From Pseudomonas crudilactis (GTDB taxonomy: Bacteria; Pseudomonadota; Gammaproteobacteria; Pseudomonadales; Pseudomonadaceae), in the NCBI RefSeq assembly GCF_013433315.1, contig NZ_WXVV01000009.1, positions 62,001 to 126,000 on the forward strand: a stretch of DNA of 64,000 nt. Reading direction: 5' to 3'. The notes below the pieces were generated by a model. The model had not been told where the DNA came from and made no database searches. It was given only the letters and a program-made list of their open reading frames with translations. The first letter of the stretch is position 1. Every line of letters starts with the position of its first letter. Position numbers and translations under genes: made by a program. Below, piece after piece: positions 56,514-64,000 of the stretch.

Positions 56514-56590
56514 AAAAGATCGCAGCCTTCGGCAGCTCCTACAGGGTGAACACTTTCCCATGTAGGAGCTGCCGGAGGCTGCGATCTTTT
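56514..56590. repeat. AAAAGATCGCAGCC palindrome, copy 2
   Basis: AAAAGATCGCAGCCTTCGGCAGCTCCTACA ... TGTAGGAGCTGCCGGAGGCTGCGATCTTTT starting 7 bp after the hutF stop and ending 6 bp before the blc stop: a natural bidirectional terminator for these convergent genes. With copy 1 it brackets hutD-hutC-hutF. Confidence 0.88.
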
Positions 56591-56595
56591 CGCTC

Positions 56596-57165
56596 TTAAT
56601 TCGAAGTCTTGGCCATCTGCCGATCCGACGCCCGCCAGATCAAACGTGTGGTGTCATAGCCCTGCTGACGCGCCTTGCTCAGCAGCTCTTCGCGCACCAC
56701 CCCGTTGACGGTCGGTGTGCGTGAAAGCAACCACATGTACTTGCGACTCGGGTCGCCGACGATGGCGGTCTTGTAGTCATCGCTGACGTACAACACCCAG
56801 TATTCGCCTTTCGCCACACCCGGAATCAGGCGTGAAAACCAGGTATCGAATTCGACCCAAAGCTTGTCGGTCTTGCCCGGCACCTGTGGATAAGCCGTGC
56901 CCTTGGCCTCTTCCCACTGCCAGTCCGGGGTCAGGCAGCGATTGAGCACCGCGACATTGCCGTCAGGCTTGAGGGTGTAATGGGCTTCGGATTGCGCGCA
57001 ATGGCGCTGGAAGTACATCGGCAAGCGCGCCAGCTCGTACCAGGTACCTTGATAGCGCTTGAGATTGACGCTGTTGACGGTTTTCGGCGCCAACGGGTCT
57101 ACGCCGGAAGTGGCGCAGCCGGCCAGTACCAGGCCGGCAAAAAGGATCAGCAATAACCGCTTCAT
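56596..57165 (-). CDS. blc: Outer-membrane lipocalin Blc
   Basis: A 189-aa lipoprotein of the bacterial lipocalin family. The lipobox L-A-G-C gives lipidated Cys17; lipocalin signature 1 is N-x-x-x-Y-x-G-T-W-Y-E (VNLKRYQGTWYELARLPM), and KGEYWVLYVSDDYKTAIVGDPSRKYMWLLSR is the second conserved region. The family binds lysophospholipids and acts in envelope maintenance. AAGAAAAATG-type start with GGAGAAG upstream. It precedes another small lipoprotein gene in the opposite reading order (upstream). Confidence 0.92.
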   Translation of the reverse strand: MKRLLLILFAGLVLAGCATSGVDPLAPKTVNSVNLKRYQGTWYELARLPMYFQRHCAQSEAHYTLKPDGNVAVLNRCLTPDWQWEEAKGTAYPQVPGKTDKLWVEFDTWFSRLIPGVAKGEYWVLYVSDDYKTAIVGDPSRKYMWLLSRTPTVNGVVREELLSKARQQGYDTTRLIWRASDRQMAKTSN

Positions 57166-57195
57166 TTTTCTTCTCCGTGGGCGCGAAGCCCCGGT

Positions 57196-57450
57196 TTACT
57201 TCAGGCCTTGGCCGGAAAACATCAGCACTTTGTCACCGGCGTACTGCACGCTGATAAAGCTGTTCTTGTCGCCCCAGGTGCAACTGGACATGCCGAGCGC
57301 GCCCGAGCAATCAGTCGGTTTGCCCAGCAAGGTCTCGACTTCGGCCTTGGCCATCCCGGCCGAGAGCTTCGAATAGTTTTCCTGATTGACCTTGCTGCAT
57401 GCGGCCAGCAGCACGCAAAACGTCAGAAGGGCGATAGATCGCAGCGACAT
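57196..57450 (-). CDS. Small lipoprotein, SmpA/OmlA-like (DUF3862-type)
   Basis: An 84-aa lipoprotein. Lipobox L-L-A-A-C (Cys about residue 18), then a BamE-like mini-domain: KLSAGMAKAEVETLLGKPTDCSGALGMSSCTWGDKNSFISVQYAGDKVLMFSGQGL. The pattern 'sGMs..eV..llG.P' is shared by BamE/SmpA-fold proteins. The ATG at 57450 has AGGAGTTAC upstream. It lies 30 bp before blc and may be co-transcribed with it. Exact role unknown. Confidence 0.82.
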   Translation of the reverse strand: MSLRSIALLTFCVLLAACSKVNQENYSKLSAGMAKAEVETLLGKPTDCSGALGMSSCTWGDKNSFISVQYAGDKVLMFSGQGLK

Positions 57451-57568
57451 GGTGTAACTCCTGGAACGAGGGGGGGATGGCATGGTGCCAACCAGAAGCT
57501 TAGAAGAGAAAACCCTCATCTGGTTCCGTGGGGGAATGGCTATTTATTAGCCCGCCCGTCTGGCATTT

Positions 57569-57576
57569 GCCGATAA
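57569..57576 (+). promoter_or_regulatory. Possible FliA -10 box of the dCache chemoreceptor
   Basis: Exact GCCGATAA about 157 bp before the chemoreceptor start. No good -35 (TAAA-like) lies 15 nt upstream, so this is a half-site only. Confidence 0.25.
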
Positions 57577-57732
57577 ATCAGACACTTTGTAGGGCTATTG
57601 AGCATTTCGTCGCATTTCGCCAAAGACGCCTAATCTTTGGCGCATCGCGGTCGAAATAAGAGCAGCGCAAAGCCCCCGAGTGTGGCAAATTGCCGCCCTT
57701 TCTTGACCAGCCCCTTCGCGGTAGTTCATTCG

Positions 57733-59625
57733 ATGACCAGAAACATGAAATTCAGCCACAAGATTTTGTTGGCTGCCGCCCTTGTGGTGGCCGTTGCGTT
57801 CGCCTGTTTCATTTTCTTCAACGACTATCGACAGCGCGAAGCCCTGAGCACGAGCACCGAAGCCTCGATGCAGGAACTGGGCAGTCTGACCACCAGCAAC
57901 ATCCAGACCTGGCTGGAAAGCCGCATTCAATTGCTGCAATCGCTGTCGCAGCAAGTCGCGGTCGACGGCAACGCTCCGGCCAGCCTGAAACGCATCATCG
58001 ACCTGCCCGCCTACACCGGCAATTTCCAGCTCAGCTATTTCGGCGGCGCTGACGGCGTGATGTTCTCGGTGCCGGCCGGCAACCGCGCCCCGGATTACGA
58101 TCCACGCGCCCGTGGTTGGTACAAAGCGGCGAACAGCGCGCAGCAGACCATCGTCACCGAACCGTACATCGCCGCGTCGTCGGGCAAACTGGTGATCACC
58201 GTTGCCACACCAGTACAGCGCCAAGGGCAGATGCTCGGCGTCGCCGGTGCCGACATCGACCTGACCAGCGTCAGCGCGATCATCAACTCGCTGAACTTCG
58301 GCGGCCACGGCCACGCGTTCATCGTCAGCAGCGAGGGCAAGATCCTGATTCACCCGGACAGCAAACTGGTGCTCAAGACCCTCGCCGAGGCCTATCCGAA
58401 CGGCGCACCTAAAGTCAGCCCGGGCCTGAAAGAAGTCGAGTTCAACGGCAAGACCCAACTGATCTCCTTCACCCACATCAACGGCGTGCCGTCGGCTGAC
58501 TGGTACGTGGCGCTGGTGCTCGATAAAGACACCGCGTTCTCGATGCTCAGCGAGTTCCGCACCTCGGCGCTGATCGCCATGGTCATTGCCGTGGTGATCA
58601 TCATCGCCCTGCTCGGCATGCTCATCCGCGTGCTGATGCAGCCGCTGCTGACCATGGGCCGCGCCATGCACGACATCGCTGAAGGTGAAGGCGACCTGAC
58701 CAAACGTCTGGTGATTCACGGCAACGACGAGTTCGGCGCACTGGGCACCTCCTTCAACCGCTTCGTCGAACGAATCCACACCTCGATCCGCGAAGTGTCC
58801 TCGGCCACCGGCCAGGTCAACGAAGTCGCCCTGCGCGTGGTCGCAGCGTCGAACTCGTCGATGTACAACTCCGATCAGCAAGCCTCGCGCACCAACAGCG
58901 TGGCCGCGGCGATCAACCAACTCGGCGCCGCCGCTCAGGAAATCGCCCAGAACGCTGCGCTCGCCTCGCAGCATTCCAGCGATGCGCGCAGCCTTGCGGT
59001 CGACGGTCAGCAGGTGGTGGATAAAACCATCCAGGCCATGCAGCAGCTGTCGGCGAAGATCAGCGATTCCTGCGGCAACATCGAAACCCTGAACAGCAAC
59101 ACGGTGAACATCGGCCAGATTCTCGAAGTGATCACCAGTATTTCTCAGCAGACCAACCTGCTCGCGCTCAACGCCGCAATCGAAGCGGCGCGCGCCGGTG
59201 AAGCAGGTCGTGGTTTCGCGGTGGTCGCGGACGAAGTGCGCAACTTGGCGCACCGCACTCAGGATTCGGCGCAGCAAGTGCAGAAGATGATCGAAGAGCT
59301 GCAAGTCGGCGCACGCCAGGCGGTCAACATCATGACCGAGAGCCAGCGTGAGAGCGAAAGCAGCGTCGGCATCGCCAACCAGGCCGGCGAACGGTTGGGC
59401 AGCGTGACTCAGCGCATTGGCGAGATCGACGGGATGAACCAGTCGGTAGCGACGGCGACTGAAGAGCAGACGGCGGTGGTCGAGTCGCTCAATGTCGATA
59501 TCAACGAGATCAACACGCTGAACCAGGAAGGTGTGGAGAACTTGCAGGCGACGTTGCGGGCGTGCGCGGATCTGGAGCAGCAGGCGGCGCGGTTGAAGCA
59601 GTTGGTGGGTAGTTTCCGCATTTAA
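57733..59625 (+). CDS. Methyl-accepting chemotaxis protein with dCache sensor domain
   Basis: A 630-aa chemoreceptor. TM1 is at about residues 10-30; a periplasmic dCache_1 domain (about 40-275) contains [12 protein letters not shown] and GVAGADIDL, the amino-acid-binding pattern shared with PctA/CtaA-type receptors. TM2 is at about 279-300, followed by HAMP and the signalling tip [20 protein letters not shown]. Amino acids are therefore the likely ligands. Start is uncertain: ATG 57733 (M-T-R-N-M-K-F-S) or 57745 (M-K-F-S); neither has a strong ribosome site. No C-terminal pentapeptide for CheR was seen. Confidence 0.9.
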   Translation: MTRNMKFSHKILLAAALVVAVAFACFIFFNDYRQREALSTSTEASMQELGSLTTSNIQTWLESRIQLLQSLSQQVAVDGNAPASLKRIIDLPAYTGNFQLSYFGGADGVMFSVPAGNRAPDYDPRARGWYKAANSAQQTIVTEPYIAASSGKLVITVATPVQRQGQMLGVAGADIDLTSVSAIINSLNFGGHGHAFIVSSEGKILIHPDSKLVLKTLAEAYPNGAPKVSPGLKEVEFNGKTQLISFTHINGVPSADWYVALVLDKDTAFSMLSEFRTSALIAMVIAVVIIIALLGMLIRVLMQPLLTMGRAMHDIAEGEGDLTKRLVIHGNDEFGALGTSFNRFVERIHTSIREVSSATGQVNEVALRVVAASNSSMYNSDQQASRTNSVAAAINQLGAAAQEIAQNAALASQHSSDARSLAVDGQQVVDKTIQAMQQLSAKISDSCGNIETLNSNTVNIGQILEVITSISQQTNLLALNAAIEAARAGEAGRGFAVVADEVRNLAHRTQDSAQQVQKMIEELQVGARQAVNIMTESQRESESSVGIANQAGERLGSVTQRIGEIDGMNQSVATATEEQTAVVESLNVDINEINTLNQEGVENLQATLRACADLEQQAARLKQLVGSFRI

Positions 59626-59640
59626 GATCAAGGGCTTTAC

Positions 59641-59785
59641 CCCCTCACCCCAGCCCTCTCCCCCAAGGGGGCGAGGGGGAAAGGGAGCAGATCTTCGCGC
59701 TGTTCAAACCTGAGTTCGACTCGATCTCTCAGGTCGATGTATCAAGCCCAGACACCTCGGTCAGCCCCCTCTCCCTCAGGGAGGG
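59641..59785. repeat. Long palindromic intergenic element, copy E, truncated
   Basis: CCCCTCACCCCAGCCCTCTCCC at the left, inner CTCAGGTCGATG, and CCCCCTCTCCCTCAGGGAGGG at the right; the terminal GGGTGAGGG of the right arm is missing. Lies between the convergent chemoreceptor and DUF924 genes. Confidence 0.75.
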
Positions 59786-59792
59786 TAAGCTC

Positions 59793-60395
59793 TTAAAATC
59801 TAGAGCCAGGCTCGGAAAGAAACACCAACTCCTCAGCCGTAGACTCCCGCCCCAACACCGCATTGCGATGCGGAAAGCGGCCAAACCGCGCAATCACTTT
59901 CTGATGCCGCTCGGCATAATCCAGATTGTCGGCAAACACCGCCCGCTGCGCTTCCGGCTGTTCAGCCACCAGTTCTATAAACCTGGAAACGGCCTCATTC
60001 TGCACCGCGAGGTTTTCGCAGTGTTCGAACACCAGATAAATGAACACACGCTGAATCGGCTTCAACTGCCGATCAAAATCCGCGGCAATGCCTTGGGCAA
60101 CCAGTTTCTGCGCGCGTAGATCGCCGGAAAACGCCTTTGGGGTGTCACGAAAGATCATTCGCGGCAGTTGATCAAGCAGTAACACCAGCGCCAGCCAACC
60201 TTCGGGACGTTGCGTCCACTCGGTCAATTCTCCGGCCAGGGCCTGATCGACAAAGACCCCGAAACGCTCACGCGCTTCGAGGTCTTGGCTGTCTCGCTTA
60301 CCGAACCACAACTTGCCCTTGTCAGCCGATATCTCGTCAGGGGATTCGGCCTGTCCGAACCACCAATCGAGCAACGGCTGCCAAGGCGCGGTCAT
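59793..60395 (-). CDS. DUF924 family protein
   Basis: A 200-aa all-helical soluble protein of the DUF924 family (TPR-like fold). Typical segments: WWFGQAESPDEI, KLWFGKRDSQDLEARERFG, ALVLLLDQLPRMIFRDTPKAFSGD, FIYLVFEHCENLAVQNEAV and VIARFGRFPHRNAVLGRESTAEE. The conserved His/Arg pairs look like an active or binding site, but no activity is assigned. It lies 3 bp after fbp and is probably co-transcribed. Confidence 0.9.
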   Translation of the reverse strand: MTAPWQPLLDWWFGQAESPDEISADKGKLWFGKRDSQDLEARERFGVFVDQALAGELTEWTQRPEGWLALVLLLDQLPRMIFRDTPKAFSGDLRAQKLVAQGIAADFDRQLKPIQRVFIYLVFEHCENLAVQNEAVSRFIELVAEQPEAQRAVFADNLDYAERHQKVIARFGRFPHRNAVLGRESTAEELVFLSEPGSRF

Positions 60396-60398
60396 GAT

Positions 60399-61409
60399 TT
60401 ATTCCTTGTGGTAGGCCGTCGCGCGGGCGACTTCTTCTTTCGAGCCGAGGAACACCGCTACGCGCTGGTGCAGGCCTTCTGGCTGAATGTCGAGGATGCG
60501 CTGGTGACCGTCGGTGGACGCGCCGCCCGCTTGTTCCACGAGGAACGACATCGGGTTGGCTTCGTACATCAGACGCAGTTTGCCTGGCTTGGATGGCTCA
60601 CGGCTGTCGCGCGGGTACATGAACAGACCGCCACGGGTCAGGATGCGGTGTACGTCGGCAACCATCGCTGCAACCCAGCGCATGTTGTAGTTCTTTTTCA
60701 GCGGACCTTCTTCACCGGCCAGCAATTCGCCAACGTAGCGCTGTACCGGGGCTTCCCAGTGACGCTGGTTGGACATGTTGATGGCGAATTCCTGGGTCGA
60801 TTCAGGAATGGTGATGTCCTCGTGAGTCAGCACGAAGCTGCCCATTTCGCGGTCGAGAGTGAAGCCTTTGACGCCGTCGCCCAAGGTCAGTACCAGCATG
60901 GTTTGCGGACCGTAGATCGCGTAACCGGCGGCAACTTGCTGAGTGCCTGGCTGCAGGAACGCTTTCTCGTTCAGCGGCTCGTTCTGGCTCAGATATTCGT
61001 TCGGGCAACGCAGTACCGAGAAGATGGTGCCGACCGGGGCGTTGATGTCGATGTTCGACGAACCGTCCAGTGGGTCGAATACCAGCAGGTACGCGCCTTT
61101 CGGGTATTTGCCCGGGATCTGGTAGGCATTGTCCATTTCTTCGGACGCCATGCCGGCCAGGTGACCACCCCATTCGTTGGCTTCGAGCAGGATCTCGTTG
61201 GAGATCACGTCGAGTTTCTTCTGCACTTCGCCTTGGACGTTTTCAGTGCCCATGCTGCCCAGAACACCACCCAGGGCGCCTTTGGACACGGCGTGGCTGA
61301 TTTCTTTGCAAGCACGCGCCACCACTTCGATCAGGAAACGCAGATCGGCAGGAGTGTTATTGCTGCGGGTCTGCTCAATCAAATAGCGACTCAGGGTAAC
61401 GCGGGACAT
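60399..61409 (-). CDS. fbp: Fructose-1,6-bisphosphatase, class I
   Basis: A 336-aa gluconeogenic phosphatase. The metal site is in [24 protein letters not shown], and [24 protein letters not shown] with the downstream [14 protein letters not shown] are family marks. [15 protein letters not shown] is the canonical start. In a Pseudomonas, which lacks phosphofructokinase in the usual glycolytic sense, this enzyme is constitutive for hexose formation. The upstream 337 bp hold REP remnants and the unresolved promoter. Confidence 0.97.
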   Translation of the reverse strand: MSRVTLSRYLIEQTRSNNTPADLRFLIEVVARACKEISHAVSKGALGGVLGSMGTENVQGEVQKKLDVISNEILLEANEWGGHLAGMASEEMDNAYQIPGKYPKGAYLLVFDPLDGSSNIDINAPVGTIFSVLRCPNEYLSQNEPLNEKAFLQPGTQQVAAGYAIYGPQTMLVLTLGDGVKGFTLDREMGSFVLTHEDITIPESTQEFAINMSNQRHWEAPVQRYVGELLAGEEGPLKKNYNMRWVAAMVADVHRILTRGGLFMYPRDSREPSKPGKLRLMYEANPMSFLVEQAGGASTDGHQRILDIQPEGLHQRVAVFLGSKEEVARATAYHKE

Positions 61410-61636
61410 GGACGGCTCCGGTGGAATGGGGGGCTAAAAACCCGCGCAGTTTACAGGGAGTCTGAAAACGTAGCGAGCGAAGACGCCCGGTAACGTGCGT
61501 TGGGGTGTAATTGCCTGCATGAGACGTGAATGTGGGTGGAGAGTTCAGGTAGCGGGTTTAGCGTAGTTGGAAATCGGACGGGTGTGGCTGGGGGTTAATT
61601 GATCAGTTCGGAATATGTATTGGCTGACACGCCACT

Positions 61637-61727
61637 TTCGCGAGCAGGCTCGCACAGGGAATCGGGGTGACCGTTGAATTGGCGTCCATTGAAGATCCAC
61701 TGTGGGAGCGAGCCTGCTCGCGAATGG
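61637..61727. repeat. REP pair, fbp-DUF3999 gap (left copy degraded)
   Basis: TTCGCGAGCAGGCTCGCACAG (lacking the CTCC of the intact arm) at 61637-61657 and TGTGGGAGCGAGCCTGCTCGCGAA at 61701-61724. The rest of the 337-bp gap shows no ORF or clear signal. Confidence 0.8.
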
Positions 61728-61746
61728 CGCGCAGCGCCAGCCATTC

Positions 61747-63111
61747 TCAGGTGTTGGTCGGCGGCTTGCGCAACAGACTCGCCGCCATCGCCCCGAGGAA
61801 CACCACACTCAACAACAACACCGCCCACAAGCCAATCTTCTTCCAATTGGTCTCAGCCACCGCCGCCGTGGTCGCCGTAGAAGTCTGCGTAGCTACCACG
61901 TCACCCTGCACCGACGCCTTACCCAACGCCGCCAGCTTCTCCGGTTTGAAATCCGGAATCAGCGTCGCCAACGGCAGATTCGCCGTCCTCACACTCGGAT
62001 TACCCAGCGCAAGGCTGTAAGGCCCCTCGCCGCGCGCGAGGAATATCACCTGCGTCGCCCGCAACGCATATTTCAGACTCGGCGCCTGCTCACCCAGACC
62101 GCCGCCGCGCTCATCCACCGTCAGCTTCAACTGCTGCACGGTCTGCCCGTAGAGCTGCAATTCGTTCTGCTGCACGTCCTGATTATTCTGGGTCAGGCGA
62201 TAGAGCAAACCGCTGCTCAGCGTCTGCCACGGCAAACTGCTTTCACGGCGCCCTGCCAGCGTCACTGGCGCCAAGCTGTTCGGCTGCTTCAGCTCGACCT
62301 GCACCCGCTCGACATTCAGCCCCATCGGCAGTTGCCAAGTGTATTCACCGGCCTTGGTGCTGCTGCCGGCCAATGCCTGCGACCAGACCAACGGCAGAGG
62401 CACATTGCGCGGATCACTGCTTTTCAATTGTGCTGCCGTCAGGATCGGCGCCGAATTCGGCGACTCCCACAGCAACCGCACATAACGCGCCGACTGCCCC
62501 GGCAACGTCACCTCATGCTGCTCGATGCGCTCATCGGAAAAAGTCAGTCGTGCCACCTGCCCTTCGCCCCACGCTTGCCAATGTTGCAGGTCGTCACTGG
62601 CCTCGATGCTGAAGCGCTGAAAACCGTCGCGCTCGCTGGTCCAGTCGAGGATCAATTGCTGCAACGGCGCCTTGATCGCACTCGCGTCCAACAGCCAACC
62701 GCGCAGCACTTCTTCGCCCGCCTCCAACTGGCTGGACGGTTGCACTTCGACCAGCGTGCCGTTGGTGGTCGCTTGCACACGCACATTCGGCGCGCGTTCG
62801 CTGGCGTCAGCGGCGTTGTACAGCGGAAACCATTTCACCTCGTGTAACTGCCCGTCGTCGCGGGTCTGTGCCGATTCGCGGGCCAAGGCGTAAGCCTGCG
62901 GTTCGCCGGCGGCGTTGAACACACGCAGATCACTGAGATCAGTCTGGCGTGCCTGCAATTGCACGCTCAACGGCAATTCGAGGCGATACCACGGGCCGTT
63001 GCCACTGACCGACAACGGCACCTGCGTGGCGAAGTCCGTCGGCTTTTCCTGAGCGCCGGCCACCATCACCACACCCAACGCCAACCAACCCAGATTTCGC
63101 ATGCGACTCAA
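61747..63111 (-). CDS. DUF3999 domain membrane-anchored protein
   Basis: A 454-aa exported protein. Signal peptide MSRMRNLGWLALGVVMVAGAQ; a long beta-rich periplasmic region (YRLELPLSVQLQARQTDLSDLRVFNAAGE, WTSERDGFQRFSIEASDDLQHWQ) that looks like two discoidin/jelly-roll-type lobes; and a single C-terminal TM helix (about residues 421-445: WKKIGLWAVLLLSVVFLGAMAASLL). It matches the DUF3999 family and overlaps the upstream DUF2339 gene by 4 bp, so the two products probably act together in the envelope. Function unknown. Confidence 0.87.
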   Translation of the reverse strand: MSRMRNLGWLALGVVMVAGAQEKPTDFATQVPLSVSGNGPWYRLELPLSVQLQARQTDLSDLRVFNAAGEPQAYALARESAQTRDDGQLHEVKWFPLYNAADASERAPNVRVQATTNGTLVEVQPSSQLEAGEEVLRGWLLDASAIKAPLQQLILDWTSERDGFQRFSIEASDDLQHWQAWGEGQVARLTFSDERIEQHEVTLPGQSARYVRLLWESPNSAPILTAAQLKSSDPRNVPLPLVWSQALAGSSTKAGEYTWQLPMGLNVERVQVELKQPNSLAPVTLAGRRESSLPWQTLSSGLLYRLTQNNQDVQQNELQLYGQTVQQLKLTVDERGGGLGEQAPSLKYALRATQVIFLARGEGPYSLALGNPSVRTANLPLATLIPDFKPEKLAALGKASVQGDVVATQTSTATTAAVAETNWKKIGLWAVLLLSVVFLGAMAASLLRKPPTNT

Positions 63112-64000
63112 GATGAAACTCCTTCGGTATCCGGGGCCGGTTTGTCCGCCGCCGGCTCAGCTTCAATGCGTTTGGGCGGCAGCGGCGCGAAATAACCGAC
63201 CACCAGCAGCAACACGCCGACGCCAATAAACGAGACGATCCGGGCGAGGCCACCACGGTTGCTCAGTTCGACAAAAATCAGTTTGGCCACCACCAGCGCA
63301 ATCAATGCCGCGCCGATCAGCCACACTTCGCGACGATGACGCAGATGCCCGCCGATCATCAGCCCGAGCGCCATCAGCGTCCAGACGATCGACAAACCGG
63401 CCTGCACCAGCATTGAGGCGAGCAACGTATCCAGCTCGAACGGGATGCCGGCCCAATGGTGCGCCGCGCGGGTGACCAACGCGGTGCAGAAGGCGAACAG
63501 CGAAACCCCGGCGATCAATTGCGTGCCGTAATCGGCGTAGTCCTGCCGGATCGACAACTGCGAAATCGCACTGCGCGACCACACATAGACGCCGAACAAT
63601 GCGAACAACAAACCCAGCTCTAATGGATTGAGCAGCGGCACGTAAGGAAGTGGCTCGGCATTACCATCGCTGACACCATTGGCCAGCCAGAACCACGCCA
63701 GCATCAACACCGCCAACGGCGCGGCAGCGTACAAGCGGTACTCGCGGGCAAACGCTGCGACCGGCCACGGCCAAGAGCGCGGGGCCGCTGCCAGCAACAG
63801 ATAAACGCTCGGCAGAATCGCCCAGCCCAGCCAGCGCCAGGCGTTGTATTGCTCGGACAACAGCAGCAGGCCATAACGCAACTCTAGCGCCAGCACGCCA
63901 ATCAGCAACCAACAGCCCAGTACATGCGCCGTGCTCAAAGCGCGCGCCGGCAGCATCGGTGCCAAGCGACGCAGGCTGAAGAAATGCACGGCGAATACTG
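63108..64000 (-). CDS. DUF2339 multi-pass membrane protein, C-terminal part
   Basis: About 297 residues are seen; the frame stays open to the window edge, so the start lies outside. DUF2339 proteins are usually very large (often 900 aa or more) with many TM helices. Here about eight hydrophobic segments are visible (for example LGCWLLIGVLALELRYGLLLL, LLAAAPRSWPWPVAAF, IVSFIGVGVLLLVVGYFAPLPP), ending in a short polar tail. A GTG at 63989 could be mistaken for a start, but codons before it continue in frame. Paired with the DUF3999 gene. Confidence 0.82.
   Translation of the reverse strand, partial: VFAVHFFSLRRLAPMLPARALSTAHVLGCWLLIGVLALELRYGLLLLSEQYNAWRWLGWAILPSVYLLLAAAPRSWPWPVAAFAREYRLYAAAPLAVLMLAWFWLANGVSDGNAEPLPYVPLLNPLELGLLFALFGVYVWSRSAISQLSIRQDYADYGTQLIAGVSLFAFCTALVTRAAHHWAGIPFELDTLLASMLVQAGLSIVWTLMALGLMIGGHLRHRREVWLIGAALIALVVAKLIFVELSNRGGLARIVSFIGVGVLLLVVGYFAPLPPKRIEAEPAADKPAPDTEGVSS

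Overview
The window is a stretch of chromosome from a Pseudomonas of the fluorescens group. This follows from gene order (pilMNOPQ divergent from ponA; priA-argS-ftsN-hslVU; phaC1ZC2D facing phaFI; ubiE-ubiJ-ubiB; hisI-hisE-tatABC; a full hut locus), from the protein sequences, and from many copies of the Pseudomonas REP palindrome (GTGGGAGCGAGC...). It is mostly conserved core genome. I see no phage, IS, plasmid, CRISPR, tRNA or rRNA genes.

Layout. 1-2.9 kb (minus): the type IV pilus alignment genes pilM-N-O-P and the first codons of pilQ. 3.1-5.6 kb: ponA (PBP1A). 5.9-8.4 kb (minus): malic enzyme, a secreted nuclease-like protein and rpmE. 8.7-16.3 kb (plus): priA, argS, ftsN, hslV, hslU and a DUF971 gene. 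16.5-23.8 kb: the medium-chain-length polyhydroxyalkanoate (PHA) cluster. Synthases C1 and C2, depolymerase Z and regulator D run rightward; phasins F and I and a small PHA-system protein run leftward. 24-30 kb (plus): ubiquinone genes ubiE/J/B, hisI/hisE, tatABC and rsmE. 30.1-32 kb: an HBM-type chemoreceptor. 32.2-34.8 kb (minus): a polar amino-acid ABC importer. 35.2-39.5 kb (minus): opgGH for periplasmic glucans. 39.8-41.2 kb (minus): dtd and pip. 41.5-56.5 kb: histidine utilisation. 56.6-64 kb: Blc lipocalin, a small lipoprotein, a dCache chemoreceptor, a DUF924 protein, fbp, and a DUF3999/DUF2339 membrane pair cut by the window end.

The hut locus encodes the five-step pathway: HutH makes urocanate, HutU imidazolonepropionate, HutI formiminoglutamate, HutF formylglutamate, and HutG glutamate plus formate. 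It also has an ABC importer (hutXWV), an NCS1 permease, the GntR repressor HutC and HutD. hutU has a well-placed sigma-54 -24/-12 element followed directly by a HutC-type palindrome; a second palindrome lies in the hutC-hutF gap.

The most unusual item is the second HutH-family gene (45492-47015). Its frame is intact, but the Ala-Ser-Gly triad that forms the MIO electrophile is deleted and the catalytic Tyr is replaced by Leu, so it should not work as an ordinary ammonia-lyase. Other points are a rho-independent terminator written inside the signal-peptide codons of the nuclease gene, a family of ~180-bp palindromic intergenic elements (five copies, one with an internal duplication), and a sigma-54-like promoter plus a Crc/Hfq-type motif at phaC1. 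I did not find a wholly new multi-gene system.
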